Assembly: GCF_021295335.1 (NCBI RefSeq) | Contig: NZ_JAIWOT010000003.1 | Coordinates: 1-42,709 of the forward strand | Source of the DNA: Komagataeibacter sp. FNDCF1 | GTDB taxonomy: Bacteria; Pseudomonadota; Alphaproteobacteria; Acetobacterales; Acetobacteraceae | DNA length: 42,709 nt | Reading direction: 5' to 3' | Shown: positions 7,547 through 15,014 of the stretch, piece by piece | Layout of the letters: every line of letters starts with the position of its first letter | How positions within the stretch are numbered: position 1 is the first letter of the stretch | The notes under the pieces: generated by a model | The model's database searches: none | Seen by the model: the letters and a program-made list of their open reading frames with translations, nothing else | Told to the model about the DNA's origin: nothing | Position numbers and translations under genes: made by a program

Positions 7547-8518
7547 TCAAAGAAACGTCTCTCCTGCATGATCTGTAAAGAGTCCGGCCTCGCGGACATA
7601 GGCTGCGAGGACATCGGTGGAGCGGTGGCGGGAGACGTCCTTGAGCCGGAAGAGACTGGCCCCGGCCCGCGCGCCTGAGGTGAGGAAGCCTGCGCGCAGG
7701 GAATGCCCCCCGAAGCGGGCCGGGTCGTAGCCTGCGGCCTGGGCAGCGCGCTGGACCACGCGGGCCACGGTGCGGTCGCTGATCGGGCCTGCGCTGGCCT
7801 GACCGCGCACCACGTCACGGAATACGGCTCCGTCCGTAATTCCGGCCGCCTCCAGCCAGGCCTCGAGCAGGGCGACGGGCCGGATGCGGCGTCCTTCGGG
7901 AATGGCGATGCACACGCCCCGCCCCTCGGGATCGGTCTTGGTTGCCCCGAAGCGCACGGTCATGCCCTCTGGGGTGCGGTCGAGCTGGTCGCAGCGCAGC
8001 CCGGCCAGTTCCGAGCGGCGGAAGGCCCCGGCCATGCCGAAGGCCAGCAGCGCCCGGTCACGGATGGCCTTCAGGTTTGTCGCCGGCAGGGCGGCCAGCA
8101 TGGCCTGCAGCACCCGGTCATCGGCAGCCTGCTTGCGGCGCGGGGCGGTGCCGGCCTGACGACGGATGCCGGCGATCACTTCGGCCAGCACGCCCGCCTG
8201 TGGCTGGGCCTGGGGCGGCACGCAGCCGGCCTGACGATGGGCAAAGGCGATGGCCGCCAGCCGGCGGCCGATCGATGACGGGCGCAGGCCACGCGCGGCC
8301 TCATGGGCAAGGAACAGTGCCACCAGCCGGGGATCGGCGGGCAGCGCGCCCTGGTCCCGGGCGTGGCACCAGGCGGTGAAGGCGGCCCAGTCGCGCCGGT
8401 AGGCCAGGCGGGTGGCGGGCGCCCGGCTGGCGCGGGCATAGGCGCGGGCCTGGGCCAGCGGCGCGGCCAGGGAAGTGTCCCTGCCGGCCGGGCCAATCCC
8501 GTTAGGATCGATAATCAC
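7547..8518 (-). CDS. Tyrosine recombinase (XerC/D-like), full length
   Basis: This 323-residue protein has a SAM-like N-terminal core-binding domain (PATRLAYRRDWAAFTAWCHA, then RPSSIGRRLAAIAFAHR) and a C-terminal catalytic domain with AGAFRRSELAGLRC (Arg), FGATKTDPEG (Lys), GGHSLRAGFLTSGA (His/Arg) and VSRHRSTDVLAAYVREAG (His, Tyr). All six catalytic positions look present. Two large perfect inverted repeats of the size of recombinase core sites lie 50-205 bp upstream, between this gene and the divergent fic gene. It marks the right edge of the ClC segment. Confidence 0.9.
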   Translation of the reverse strand: MIIDPNGIGPAGRDTSLAAPLAQARAYARASRAPATRLAYRRDWAAFTAWCHARDQGALPADPRLVALFLAHEAARGLRPSSIGRRLAAIAFAHRQAGCVPPQAQPQAGVLAEVIAGIRRQAGTAPRRKQAADDRVLQAMLAALPATNLKAIRDRALLAFGMAGAFRRSELAGLRCDQLDRTPEGMTVRFGATKTDPEGRGVCIAIPEGRRIRPVALLEAWLEAAGITDGAVFRDVVRGQASAGPISDRTVARVVQRAAQAAGYDPARFGGHSLRAGFLTSGARAGASLFRLKDVSRHRSTDVLAAYVREAGLFTDHAGETFL

Positions 8519-8567
8519 GATAGGGCGGTTTCCTGCGGCTTTCGGGCTCGCCAGAGCCTAGCGCAGA

Positions 8568-8597
8568 CCTGTCCGGTAATCCATATTACCGGACAGG
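8568..8597. repeat. 13-bp perfect inverted repeat upstream of the recombinase gene
   Basis: CCTGTCCGGTAAT (8568-8580) is followed by the spacer CCAT and its exact reverse complement (8585-8597). It lies 50 bp upstream of the tyrosine recombinase start. It could be a recombinase arm or core site, or an operator. It lacks a following T-run, so a terminator is unlikely. Confidence 0.6.
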
Positions 8598-8684
8598 TTC
8601 GGGGCTGGAGGGATTTTGCATCCACGTCACCTGTAGCCACCCGCACAATCTGGCAGAACCTTACGCAAGGGCCTACTTCTGGAA

Positions 8685-8722
8685 AACATGATTAAGGTTT
8701 TAACATAAACCTTAATCATGTT
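8685..8722. promoter_or_regulatory. 16-bp perfect inverted repeat at the fic start
   Basis: AACATGATTAAGGTTT (8685-8700), spacer TAACAT, and the exact reverse complement (8707-8722). The right arm contains the most upstream ATG of the fic frame. Arms of this length around a 6-bp spacer suit either a dimeric winged-helix operator (the Fic protein has a C-terminal winged helix) or a tyrosine recombinase crossover site, whose spacers are typically 6-8 bp. The repeat is seen; both functions are inference. Confidence 0.55.
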
Positions 8723-8756
8723 AGGGAAATCCGGCGTCAGGAAAAGGTTGGGCAGG

Positions 8757-9950
8757 ATGAAGCGTGAGGATCTGGCCGGCGGGATCCGGGAATGTCTGCA
8801 GCGGCTGCCCGCCCCCTATGCCCAGCATTACGGGGTCGTGCCCCCGCCACCGCCAGAAGCGGGCGTTATGCTGGGCGATGCCGCCGCCCGACATGGACAG
8901 GCCCTGTCCGCCCTGGGTGAAATCGCCGCCCTCGCCCGCACCCTGCCTGATCCGTACCTGATCAGCCGCGTCCTGAGCCGTCAGGAAGCCCTCAGCAGTT
9001 CCGCCCTGGAAGGCACCCACAGCACCCTCAATGAGCTTCTGGTGGTCGATGAGGACGACCAGGGCGCTTCCCATGCCACACGGCAGGTCCGCGACTATGC
9101 GCGAACCTTGGAGCAGTTCCTGCCACACGCCTGTAGCGAAGGCCCGGCCTTATTCCGTCTGCCCACCGTGCTGGCGCTCCATCAGGCGGTCATGCAGCAC
9201 GACCCGGCCTATCGCGGGACACCGGGCACCCTGCGCCAGGACGTGGTCTGGATCGGCGGGACAGGGCATATCGCCTATTCGACCTATAACCCGCCCCCGC
9301 CTGACCAGGTGGCAGCCTGTCTGGAGGCCTCCCTGAACTACATGCAGGCCGACGGGATGCAGCAGATGACCCAGTCCCTCATCACCCGGCTGGCCATCGC
9401 CCATGCCCATTTCGAGGCCGTGCATCCGTTCAGCGACGGCAATGGCCGGGTTGGCCGCCTGCTGCTGCCGCTGATGATGGCCGCTGACGGTCAGGTCCCC
9501 CTGTATCTTTCTCCCTATATCGAGGCCCACAGACAGGACTATTACGCGGCGCTCAAACGGGCCCAGCAACGGCTCGACTGGCCGCCCCTGATCGGGTTCC
9601 TGTCAGACGCCATCATCCGGACCGTCACCGAAGTGCAGGTCACCCGGCAGGCAACCCAGGCCCTGAAGGCCACATGGCGGCAGCGCCGGGCTTTCCGTAA
9701 GGGCTCGGCCGCGCTGCGCGCGCTGGACCTGCTGACCGATTATCCCGTCCTGACGGCCAGCCGCCTTGGCCATCTGCTGGACATCACGCCCCCGGCCGCC
9801 CAGACGGCCCTTGCCCAGCTCTGCCAGGTCGGGATACTGACCGAACGCACCGGCCATGCCCGCAACCGGATCTATGCCGCCGAAGACGTGCTCACGATCC
9901 TCAATCGTCCCTTCGGGGAAGAACCGGCACTGCCAGACCCATCGTCATAA
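8757..9950 (+). CDS. Fic-family protein with C-terminal winged helix
   Basis: This is a Fic AMP-transferase-like protein. The active-site loop HPFSDGNGRVGR matches HxFx(D/E)GNGRxxR exactly. An N-terminal inhibitory helix carries SSSALEGT, the (S/T)xxxE(G/N) motif that blocks ATP binding in self-inhibited Fic proteins. The C-terminal 90 residues (LDLLTDYPVLTASRLGHLLD, then AAQTALAQLCQVGILTERTG) form a winged helix-turn-helix. This fits the common autoregulated Fic layout. The start at 8757 (MKREDLAGG) matches the usual N-terminus. An ATG at 8718 in the same frame lies inside the inverted repeat and has no ribosome site. Divergent from the recombinase. Target unknown. Confidence 0.9.
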   Translation: MKREDLAGGIRECLQRLPAPYAQHYGVVPPPPPEAGVMLGDAAARHGQALSALGEIAALARTLPDPYLISRVLSRQEALSSSALEGTHSTLNELLVVDEDDQGASHATRQVRDYARTLEQFLPHACSEGPALFRLPTVLALHQAVMQHDPAYRGTPGTLRQDVVWIGGTGHIAYSTYNPPPPDQVAACLEASLNYMQADGMQQMTQSLITRLAIAHAHFEAVHPFSDGNGRVGRLLLPLMMAADGQVPLYLSPYIEAHRQDYYAALKRAQQRLDWPPLIGFLSDAIIRTVTEVQVTRQATQALKATWRQRRAFRKGSAALRALDLLTDYPVLTASRLGHLLDITPPAAQTALAQLCQVGILTERTGHARNRIYAAEDVLTILNRPFGEEPALPDPSS

Positions 9951-9998
9951 AAAAACCTCGCTTCACAATATCCGTTTTGACAACTTTAATAAAAATGG

Positions 9999-10027
9999 CA
10001 GGAAGTCTGTCCCATTCAGACTTCCTG
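9999..10027 (-). terminator. Stem-loop terminator for the minus-strand gene
   Basis: An 11-bp perfect stem CAGGAAGTCTG (9999-10009) pairs with 10017-10027 across the loop TCCCATT. Read on the minus strand it is followed by CCATTTTTATT, a U-rich tract typical of rho-independent termination. It lies about 165 bp downstream of the minus-strand gene ending at 10191 and 50 bp past the fic stop, so it may serve both directions. The rest of 9951-10190 shows no gene, only a run of eight G near 10123. Confidence 0.55.
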
Positions 10028-10190
10028 ACAAAAACCGACATATAGCCCTTATTCTCGCATAGCTTTGCTCTGTCCCAACCTGACTATAGACTATTTGGTT
10101 CAAGCTAATTTGAATGGAAGAAATGGGGGGGGAAAGCGGATTGTCGGCTTTCAGCCTAAAGATTAGCGAGGTTGCCGTTCCCGAACGCGA

Positions 10191-11024
10191 CTATCCCAGA
10201 AAATGTCCCAACATTGGTGCCAAAGCCTTATAGCCCTTGAAAGCGCCAAAGATCGCGCTCCCTAAGCCACCGATAAAAATCACTGTCGTATATACCCAGT
10301 GCTTCTTAGAAAGATAAATAACAGTTTTCCATGACAGTCCATGAGCCGCTTTCCAAGAAGAATTAGTTTTCAGACTTTTATCAAAGGCACGTTGCGCAAA
10401 ATTGCAGAAGACATCAACCTTGCGAAGAGTAGATCTATGAAGGTCAACATACTTTCCGTTCTCAAAGGCCTCAGCCTCCTGCTTGCCAGTCATAAAGTCT
10501 AAAGCTTCAATTTTATTTTTGTTGGCAAGATTCTCAATTCTCGGATGACCAATATAGCTCACTCCGTACAGATCGATCAGCAACCTTGATAGATCAATCT
10601 TACGATCATCCTGAATGATGTAAGGGTCGCCGCCAAGAACTCGATAGCGGTGCTCAATAGCGCGGAAGCCATAGTTTTGATCCCGCATGTTCCAGTGAAT
10701 GAATTTACGCTCACTGTTTATTTTCAAAAAGGCAAAATACGCATCAAGCATCGCCTTCTCGTATTCGTTGTAATAGGGGCCAATTTCAGCCCCCGATAGC
10801 CCGGTGCCACGAATTTCTGCGATCTGATGGATCGAGAACGACTCTGTCTGGGCATTGTCAAGTTTGCGAATGGCAATTGACGTAATTCGCGGAGAGCGTC
10901 CATCCGGGAGGTTGTAAAAACTCTCGCACGAATAGTGGATCACACTGACCTTTTCAGGGTTGGCGAACAGTTCTTTTAGGACCTTCCGGCCCTTGCCATG
11001 ACGTTCAAACTGGTTTGCTGCCAT
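10191..11024 (-). CDS. Unrecognised protein with C-terminal membrane anchor
   Basis: I do not recognise this protein of about 277 residues. It starts with a soluble region (VSVIHYSCESFYNLPDGRSP, then ITSIAIRKLDN and SFSIHQIAE), continues with acidic/aromatic blocks (FIHWNMRDQNYGFRAIEHRY), and ends with one hydrophobic helix (WVYTTVIFIGGLGSAIFGAF) close to the C-terminus. The order of an early acidic residue, a W-N-MRD block and late conserved residues faintly recalls DnaQ/RNase H-like folds, but no complete catalytic set can be claimed. AT content is higher than in its neighbours, which suggests recent acquisition. The ATG at 11024 is preferred; the frame is open to 11111. It is followed by a terminator. 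Confidence 0.6.
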   Translation of the reverse strand: MAANQFERHGKGRKVLKELFANPEKVSVIHYSCESFYNLPDGRSPRITSIAIRKLDNAQTESFSIHQIAEIRGTGLSGAEIGPYYNEYEKAMLDAYFAFLKINSERKFIHWNMRDQNYGFRAIEHRYRVLGGDPYIIQDDRKIDLSRLLIDLYGVSYIGHPRIENLANKNKIEALDFMTGKQEAEAFENGKYVDLHRSTLRKVDVFCNFAQRAFDKSLKTNSSWKAAHGLSWKTVIYLSKKHWVYTTVIFIGGLGSAIFGAFKGYKALAPMLGHFLG

Positions 11025-11260
11025 CGTAACTTCGCATCGACCTTTAATCGTAACAATCGGTATCAGGTTGCCGTGGGCTTGAAAAGGTTTTTGCTCAGAT
11101 GTCAATGACACCTAGCGCGAGCATTGCCGGTCGGTATTGGAGTTTTTGGTTCGGCCGAGAGCAGCGGGAATGGCAGAGACGTCATTCCAAACTCCGTCTA
11201 TTGACGTTAGCTTGGCAACGTTGGCTTTTGGAGAACTGTCACAACCGCTTGAATGTCTGA

Positions 11261-12190
11261 GAGCCCGATCCGAAAGTTTTTGAACAATACCAGCCTGTTG
11301 TGATTCATCCGTCTTTGCAGAGAGATGGAGTGAATGGTGACATGGACTGGTATTGCCCGGCGCGAGTATAGCCGGGAAAGATTGCGATATCCATCGGACA
11401 TGACGGACGGGGAGTGGACTTTGATCATGCCATTTGTGCCCCCGGCGAAACGGGGCGGTCGTCCGCGCACGACGGATATGCGCGAGGTGGTCAATGCGAT
11501 GCTCTACATAGCCTCGGCCGGGTGTGCGTGGCGTCTGCTGCCGAAATGCTTTCCGCCGGTCTCGACCATCAGGCGCTATTTTTACGCCTGGCGTGATGCC
11601 GGAGTGTTCGAGGTCATGAATACGGTGCTGGTCATGAGCCTGCGCGAGATCGAGGGACGTGACGCCTCTCCGAGCGCGGGCGTGATTGACAGCCAGTCGG
11701 TGAAAACCACGGAAAGCGGCGGGATTTCGGGCTATGACGCGGGGAAGAAGGTCAAGGGCCGCAAGCGCCATATCGTGACGGATACCTGCGGCTTCCTGAT
11801 CTTTCTCCTCGTTCATGCCGCTGATATCCAGGACCGTGATGGGGCCGTTGATGTTCTGGCAGCGATACGCAGGCGCTTTCCCTGGCTGCGCCACATCTTC
11901 GCTGATGGCGGCTATGCTGGCGACAAATTGCGATCCGCGCTCGCCTCCATGGGAAAATGGACCCTCGAAATCATCAGGCGGTCCGATACGGTGAAGGGTT
12001 TTCAGATCCTGCCGCGTCGCTGGGTGGTGGAACGGACATTCGCATGGCTGGGACGATGCAGGCGGCTCGCCAAAGATTGGGAACAATCCATTGCTTCCTC
12101 AACCGCATGGACATTGATCGCCTCAATCCGAATGCTCACACGACGGACAGCAAGGCATTGTCAGGGTTGAAAAACTTTCGGATCGGGCTC
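11261..12190 (+). mobile_element. IS5-family insertion sequence of the IS1031 type
   Basis: The 930-bp element is bounded by perfect 21-bp terminal inverted repeats (11261-11281 and 12170-12190, starting GAGCCCGATCCGAAAG). The flanking TGA at 11258-11260 and 12191-12193 is a 3-bp target duplication of the TNA type used by the IS1031 subgroup. Length, duplication and transposase agree with IS1031 elements known from acetic acid bacteria. The flanks 11112-11257 and 12194-12360 carry no gene I can support. A tandem TTTTCCTGCC repeat lies just right of the element. Confidence 0.92.
11334..12170 (+). CDS. IS5-family (IS1031-type) DDE transposase
   Basis: This 278-residue single-frame transposase has an N-terminal helical domain (MTDGEWTLIMPFVPPAKRGG, RPRTTDMREVVNAMLY). 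The DDE catalytic domain follows with GVIDSQSVKTTE (first Asp), HIFADGGYAGDKL (second Asp) and RRWVVERTFAWLGRCRRLAK (Glu with the Y/R-rich C1 signature). The ORF ends exactly where the right inverted repeat begins. It is intact, so the element is probably still active. An alternative start is the internal Met before TDGEW. Confidence 0.93.
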   Translation: MVTWTGIARREYSRERLRYPSDMTDGEWTLIMPFVPPAKRGGRPRTTDMREVVNAMLYIASAGCAWRLLPKCFPPVSTIRRYFYAWRDAGVFEVMNTVLVMSLREIEGRDASPSAGVIDSQSVKTTESGGISGYDAGKKVKGRKRHIVTDTCGFLIFLLVHAADIQDRDGAVDVLAAIRRRFPWLRHIFADGGYAGDKLRSALASMGKWTLEIIRRSDTVKGFQILPRRWVVERTFAWLGRCRRLAKDWEQSIASSTAWTLIASIRMLTRRTARHCQG

Positions 12191-12367
12191 TGACATGAGG
12201 ACGAAAGCGGCCCGTCTTTTCCTGCCTTTTCCTGCCTTTTATACTGGTCAATCAATATCGAGGTCGATGATGCAGAGAGCCGTCGCATTCAGGGATATTA
12301 ATGCGACGCTTTTTGTTGGAGACAAAGCATAATAGTAGGTGGCGCAGGCGATCTGCCGAATACTGAT

Positions 12368-12398
12368 AATGTCCTTTATCATGAGTATAAAGGACATT
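12368..12398. promoter_or_regulatory. Inverted repeat in the GIY-YIG gene leader
   Basis: AATGTCCTTTA (12368-12378) and its exact reverse complement (12388-12398) are separated by 9 bp. The right arm ends next to the AAGG ribosome-binding sequence of the gene starting at 12410, so the structure could act as an operator or mask translation. The repeat is seen; the role is inferred. Confidence 0.5.
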
Positions 12399-12409
12399 AA
12401 GGTTTCTGG

Positions 12410-12850
12410 ATGAAGCACATTTTTTCGTCTTGCTCATCAGGAAGTGTCGGCCAACTTCTAGCTGGCGGCTTTGTGCATATTGGAGCGTGGCAGGCTGGTC
12501 CGAGTGGATCGATAGCATTCCAGGGTATTAGTCCTGTTCCATGCAAGCCTGGGGTTTACGTGTATGCTATCGGAGATGAAGTTCTTTATGTTGGTTCGGC
12601 ACAGCGGGGTTTGCACAGGCGACTTCGGCATTATGAAAACTCAAAAAACCTGCGAACAGCCAGTCGTATCCGAGAGGCGGTGCTGAAAGAACTTTCTCAG
12701 GGCACAAGCGTCGATATTTATGTGATTGTACTTGAAGAGCCCCTCACGCTGCATGGCGGATTACCCATTGATCCAGTCGCCGGAGTTGAAGAAGGTCTGA
12801 TCCGGGACATCAAGCCGAAGTGGAACCGCCGCGGAAGCGGCGCGAGATGA
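12410..12850 (+). CDS. Small GIY-YIG nuclease-family protein
   Basis: This 146-residue protein has a GIY-YIG fold. PGVYVYAIGDEVLYVGSAQ supplies the GVY...YVG strands, RGLHRRLRHYE the conserved Arg helix, and VEEGLIRDIKPKWNRRG the metal-binding Glu and final Asn. It is the length of a single catalytic domain with a 45-residue N-terminal extension. AAGG at 12398-12401 is a plausible ribosome site. It stands alone between two IS elements. It could be a restriction or DNA-processing nuclease of unknown specificity. Confidence 0.83.
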   Translation: MKHIFSSCSSGSVGQLLAGGFVHIGAWQAGPSGSIAFQGISPVPCKPGVYVYAIGDEVLYVGSAQRGLHRRLRHYENSKNLRTASRIREAVLKELSQGTSVDIYVIVLEEPLTLHGGLPIDPVAGVEEGLIRDIKPKWNRRGSGAR

Positions 12851-12949
12851 CTTTGCTAAACTGCTCCAAGAATAACGGAGAATATTTTCACACTCCACGA
12901 GGCACGTCTGCTTTTGAGAAACGACGATCGACGCGTTGACGTCCGAGAA

Positions 12950-13420
12950 TTAGGTTTCGTGGACAAAGGGTATCCACTGGAGTGCTGACACGAGACTGAC
13001 GAAGCCAAGATATGATTCCTTGGTTTTGTCATATCGGGTGGCAACGCGTCGCCAGTTCTTGAGTTTGTTGAACAGGCGCTCGACGAGATTGCGCCAGCGA
13101 TATTTGGTTTTATCATGAGGTACAGGATTGCGACGGTTGCTTTTGCTCGGGATGACGGCTTCGATTTCGGCCTTGGCAAGTTCCTCGCGAATGAGGTCGG
13201 CATCGTAACCTTTGTCTGCCAGTAACGCCTCGATCTTGTCAGCGATCATGCGGAACAGCGGGCCGAAACCCTGAATATCGTGGGTCTGTCCCGGCGTCAG
13301 GACAAAACCGAGAGGGCGTCCCCTGGCGTCGCATCGGGCGTGCAGTTTGGTGGTGAAACCACCGCGCGATCGGCCAAGCGCCTCGGTTTCCTGTGTCCCT
13401 TTTTTATACCGATAGCACAA
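12950..13420 (-). CDS. IS427-type transposase, C-terminal frame (orfB)
   Basis: This frame encodes the catalytic C-terminal half of the transposase: RSRGGFTTKLHARCDARGRP, LLADKGYDADLIRE (second Asp) and KYRWRNLVERLFNKLKNWRR (Glu). It is meant to be read by -1 frameshifting from the upstream frame at AAAAAAG (13405-13399 on the minus strand, codons ATA AAA AAG). Its stop codon TAA is not encoded by the element: TA comes from the target duplication and the last A from the flank. Confidence 0.85.
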   Translation of the reverse strand: MCYRYKKGTQETEALGRSRGGFTTKLHARCDARGRPLGFVLTPGQTHDIQGFGPLFRMIADKIEALLADKGYDADLIREELAKAEIEAVIPSKSNRRNPVPHDKTKYRWRNLVERLFNKLKNWRRVATRYDKTKESYLGFVSLVSALQWIPFVHET

Positions 13421-13800
13421 TGATGTGCCCGGACCACCGTGCTGTCGATCATGTCGGCAGTGGTATCCCGCTCGACCATTTCAGCCAAGGTTTCGAGCAT
13501 CGCATCGAACACGCCTGTCGTCACCCATCGTCGGTAGCGTCGGAACACGCTGTTCCACTTGCCATAATCATCAGGCAGGTGGCGCCACTGCGATCCGGTT
13601 CGGGCAATCCACATCATGCCTTCGAAATACAGACGATTGTCTTGCGCAGGACGGCAGCCACGACCCCTCTCAGGCGGAAGCAGCGCCCCGATGATGGCCC
13701 ATTCCTCGTCCGAAAGCCCAATTCGCTCGCCCAACAACGCCTCCAAAAGGCAGCTTTGAATCAATCATGGACGTTACTGTCAACCTTTGTCCACGAAACC
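12953..13800 (-). mobile_element. IS5-family insertion sequence of the IS427 type
   Basis: The 848-bp element has perfect 17-bp terminal inverted repeats (GGTTTCGTGGACAAAGG at 12953-12969, reverse complement at the right end) flanked on both sides by TA (12951-12952 and 13801-13802), the 2-bp duplication of this subgroup. It carries two overlapping transposase frames on the minus strand joined by a slippery sequence. Bases 12851-12950 to its left contain no gene. Confidence 0.9.
13297..13764 (-). CDS. IS427-type transposase, N-terminal frame (orfA)
   Basis: This frame encodes the DUF4096-like N-terminus (LSDEEWAIIGALLPPERGRG) and the first catalytic Asp region (TTADMIDSTVVRAHH). It continues out of frame after the slippery A6G into a non-conserved tail. 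Ribosomes that shift by -1 at AAAAAAG would make the full DDE transposase. Unshifted product is probably a regulator, as in other two-frame IS elements. Confidence 0.85.
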   Translation of the reverse strand: MIQSCLLEALLGERIGLSDEEWAIIGALLPPERGRGCRPAQDNRLYFEGMMWIARTGSQWRHLPDDYGKWNSVFRRYRRWVTTGVFDAMLETLAEMVERDTTADMIDSTVVRAHHCAIGIKKGHRKPRRLADRAVVSPPNCTPDATPGDALSVLS

Positions 13801-13826
13801 TAGGCGTAAGCCGACATCATATGCCA

Positions 13827-15014
13827 TTATGCTTTTACCAAACCAGCCGTCTTTGGATCATAAATTAAACCGTCAATACTTTCATCTGATATTTTATCCA
13901 CTATTTGAGACACGATATTTATCGGAACCAGAAACCATTCTTTCGGCTGCACTGGATGCCCGAACCGATCCTGAATCGTCAGATCAATCTGTGCTGGAGC
14001 CAGAACCCTATGAAAGATCTTCTCTAGCTTCGTGCGATTGATGTTGAAGAGCTTGTAGGTCGCCACGACTTCCACATCAGCCAGAAGATAGGTCGCATCG
14101 TGCTTTGCATTAGCAATCCGCTTTTTCACATCGCCCCCCGTCACCCCGATCTTGTGAATCAGGTTACGATGCTGCGCGATATACGGGTTATCTGACAGAC
14201 TTCTCAGCACATAGATCGTGCCACTTTCCAGATCATCCGGCTCCACGGTTGTCCCGAACAAAGGCCCGACAGTCGGATCTGTAATCCGACGCCCCGCCTC
14301 ATCCTTATAGAGCGCCCGCTGGAGCGATCTCAGCAGGACATCACTCTCGGTCCCGTTGTCGTAGATGACCCGCAGACGGCTGTCTCTGCGACCGTATTCT
14401 GTCTCGAACTCTTCCCCGACATGCGCGACATAAACCATCTGCCCTTTCAGGATAAAGAATTCTCCCTGCCGAATACCGGCTTCCTGCCCAAAGGGACGTG
14501 TTTCCCGCACGCCGGATTTCAGATCCTCCTTCACCTGCACGAACAACGGCCGAAAGGTTTCAAAATCCTTGCAAGGCTCCCGGCTAGCGATTTCTTCCGC
14601 TGCCCGCACTTCTGCGCGTGATTTCACATGTTTCAGGACAGTGATGGAGTCAGACTCTGGCTCGACCTCAATGCCCAGTTCAGCCAAAAGCGCATCATCG
14701 TCCAGCGTATCGGGATCAGGACTCTCAGCCTCCTTCCCGGAAACACTCAGAAGCCCATGCGGATCGCGCTGTGCCAGCAATGACCGGCATTTTTCCAAAG
14801 CCCGTATCCGATCCAGACGCACGGCATAAAGCCGCTCAAAGATATCCCTGTCTTCTCCATGCGCAGGCGCATGCCCGTATTCCTCATAGAAACGGCAGAT
14901 ATCCTCAAACCCGGCAATAATCCGCTCTTCCTCGGCTGTCAGCGCAGGCTTCTTTTTAGCCTCAAGCGAGACACCAAGTTCGGCCAGAAGCTCTTCATCG
15001 CTCAGATCAGCCAT
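13827..15014 (-). CDS. T5orf172/MUG113-type GIY-YIG nuclease protein
   Basis: This protein of about 395 residues is the last gene of the defence-like operon. Two acidic repeats near the N-terminus, DLSDEELLAELGVSLEA and LDDDALLAELGIEVEPE, resemble each other and may be binding motifs. The C-terminal third is a T5orf172 GIY-YIG domain: GTIYVLRSLSDNP, then IHKIGVTGGDVKKRIANAKH (Gly-Val strand and Arg helix), TKLEKIFHRVLAPAQ (catalytic Glu/His), DRFGHPVQPKEWFLVP. The start at 15014 (MADLSDEE) overlaps the helicase stop by 8 bp, so translation is coupled. I infer that it supplies the nuclease that the methyltransferase seems to lack. The IS427 element sits 26 bp past its stop. Confidence 0.85.
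   Translation of the reverse strand: MADLSDEELLAELGVSLEAKKKPALTAEEERIIAGFEDICRFYEEYGHAPAHGEDRDIFERLYAVRLDRIRALEKCRSLLAQRDPHGLLSVSGKEAESPDPDTLDDDALLAELGIEVEPESDSITVLKHVKSRAEVRAAEEIASREPCKDFETFRPLFVQVKEDLKSGVRETRPFGQEAGIRQGEFFILKGQMVYVAHVGEEFETEYGRRDSRLRVIYDNGTESDVLLRSLQRALYKDEAGRRITDPTVGPLFGTTVEPDDLESGTIYVLRSLSDNPYIAQHRNLIHKIGVTGGDVKKRIANAKHDATYLLADVEVVATYKLFNINRTKLEKIFHRVLAPAQIDLTIQDRFGHPVQPKEWFLVPINIVSQIVDKISDESIDGLIYDPKTAGLVKA

Noticed and set aside
11112..11257. A gene interrupted by the IS1031-type element
   Set aside because: Joining the two flanks across one TGA does not give a convincing reading frame on either strand.
11112..12086. A 324-codon minus-strand open frame across the IS1031-type element
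   Set aside because: It is antisense to the intact transposase and has no protein-like features. It is a shadow of GC-rich coding sequence.
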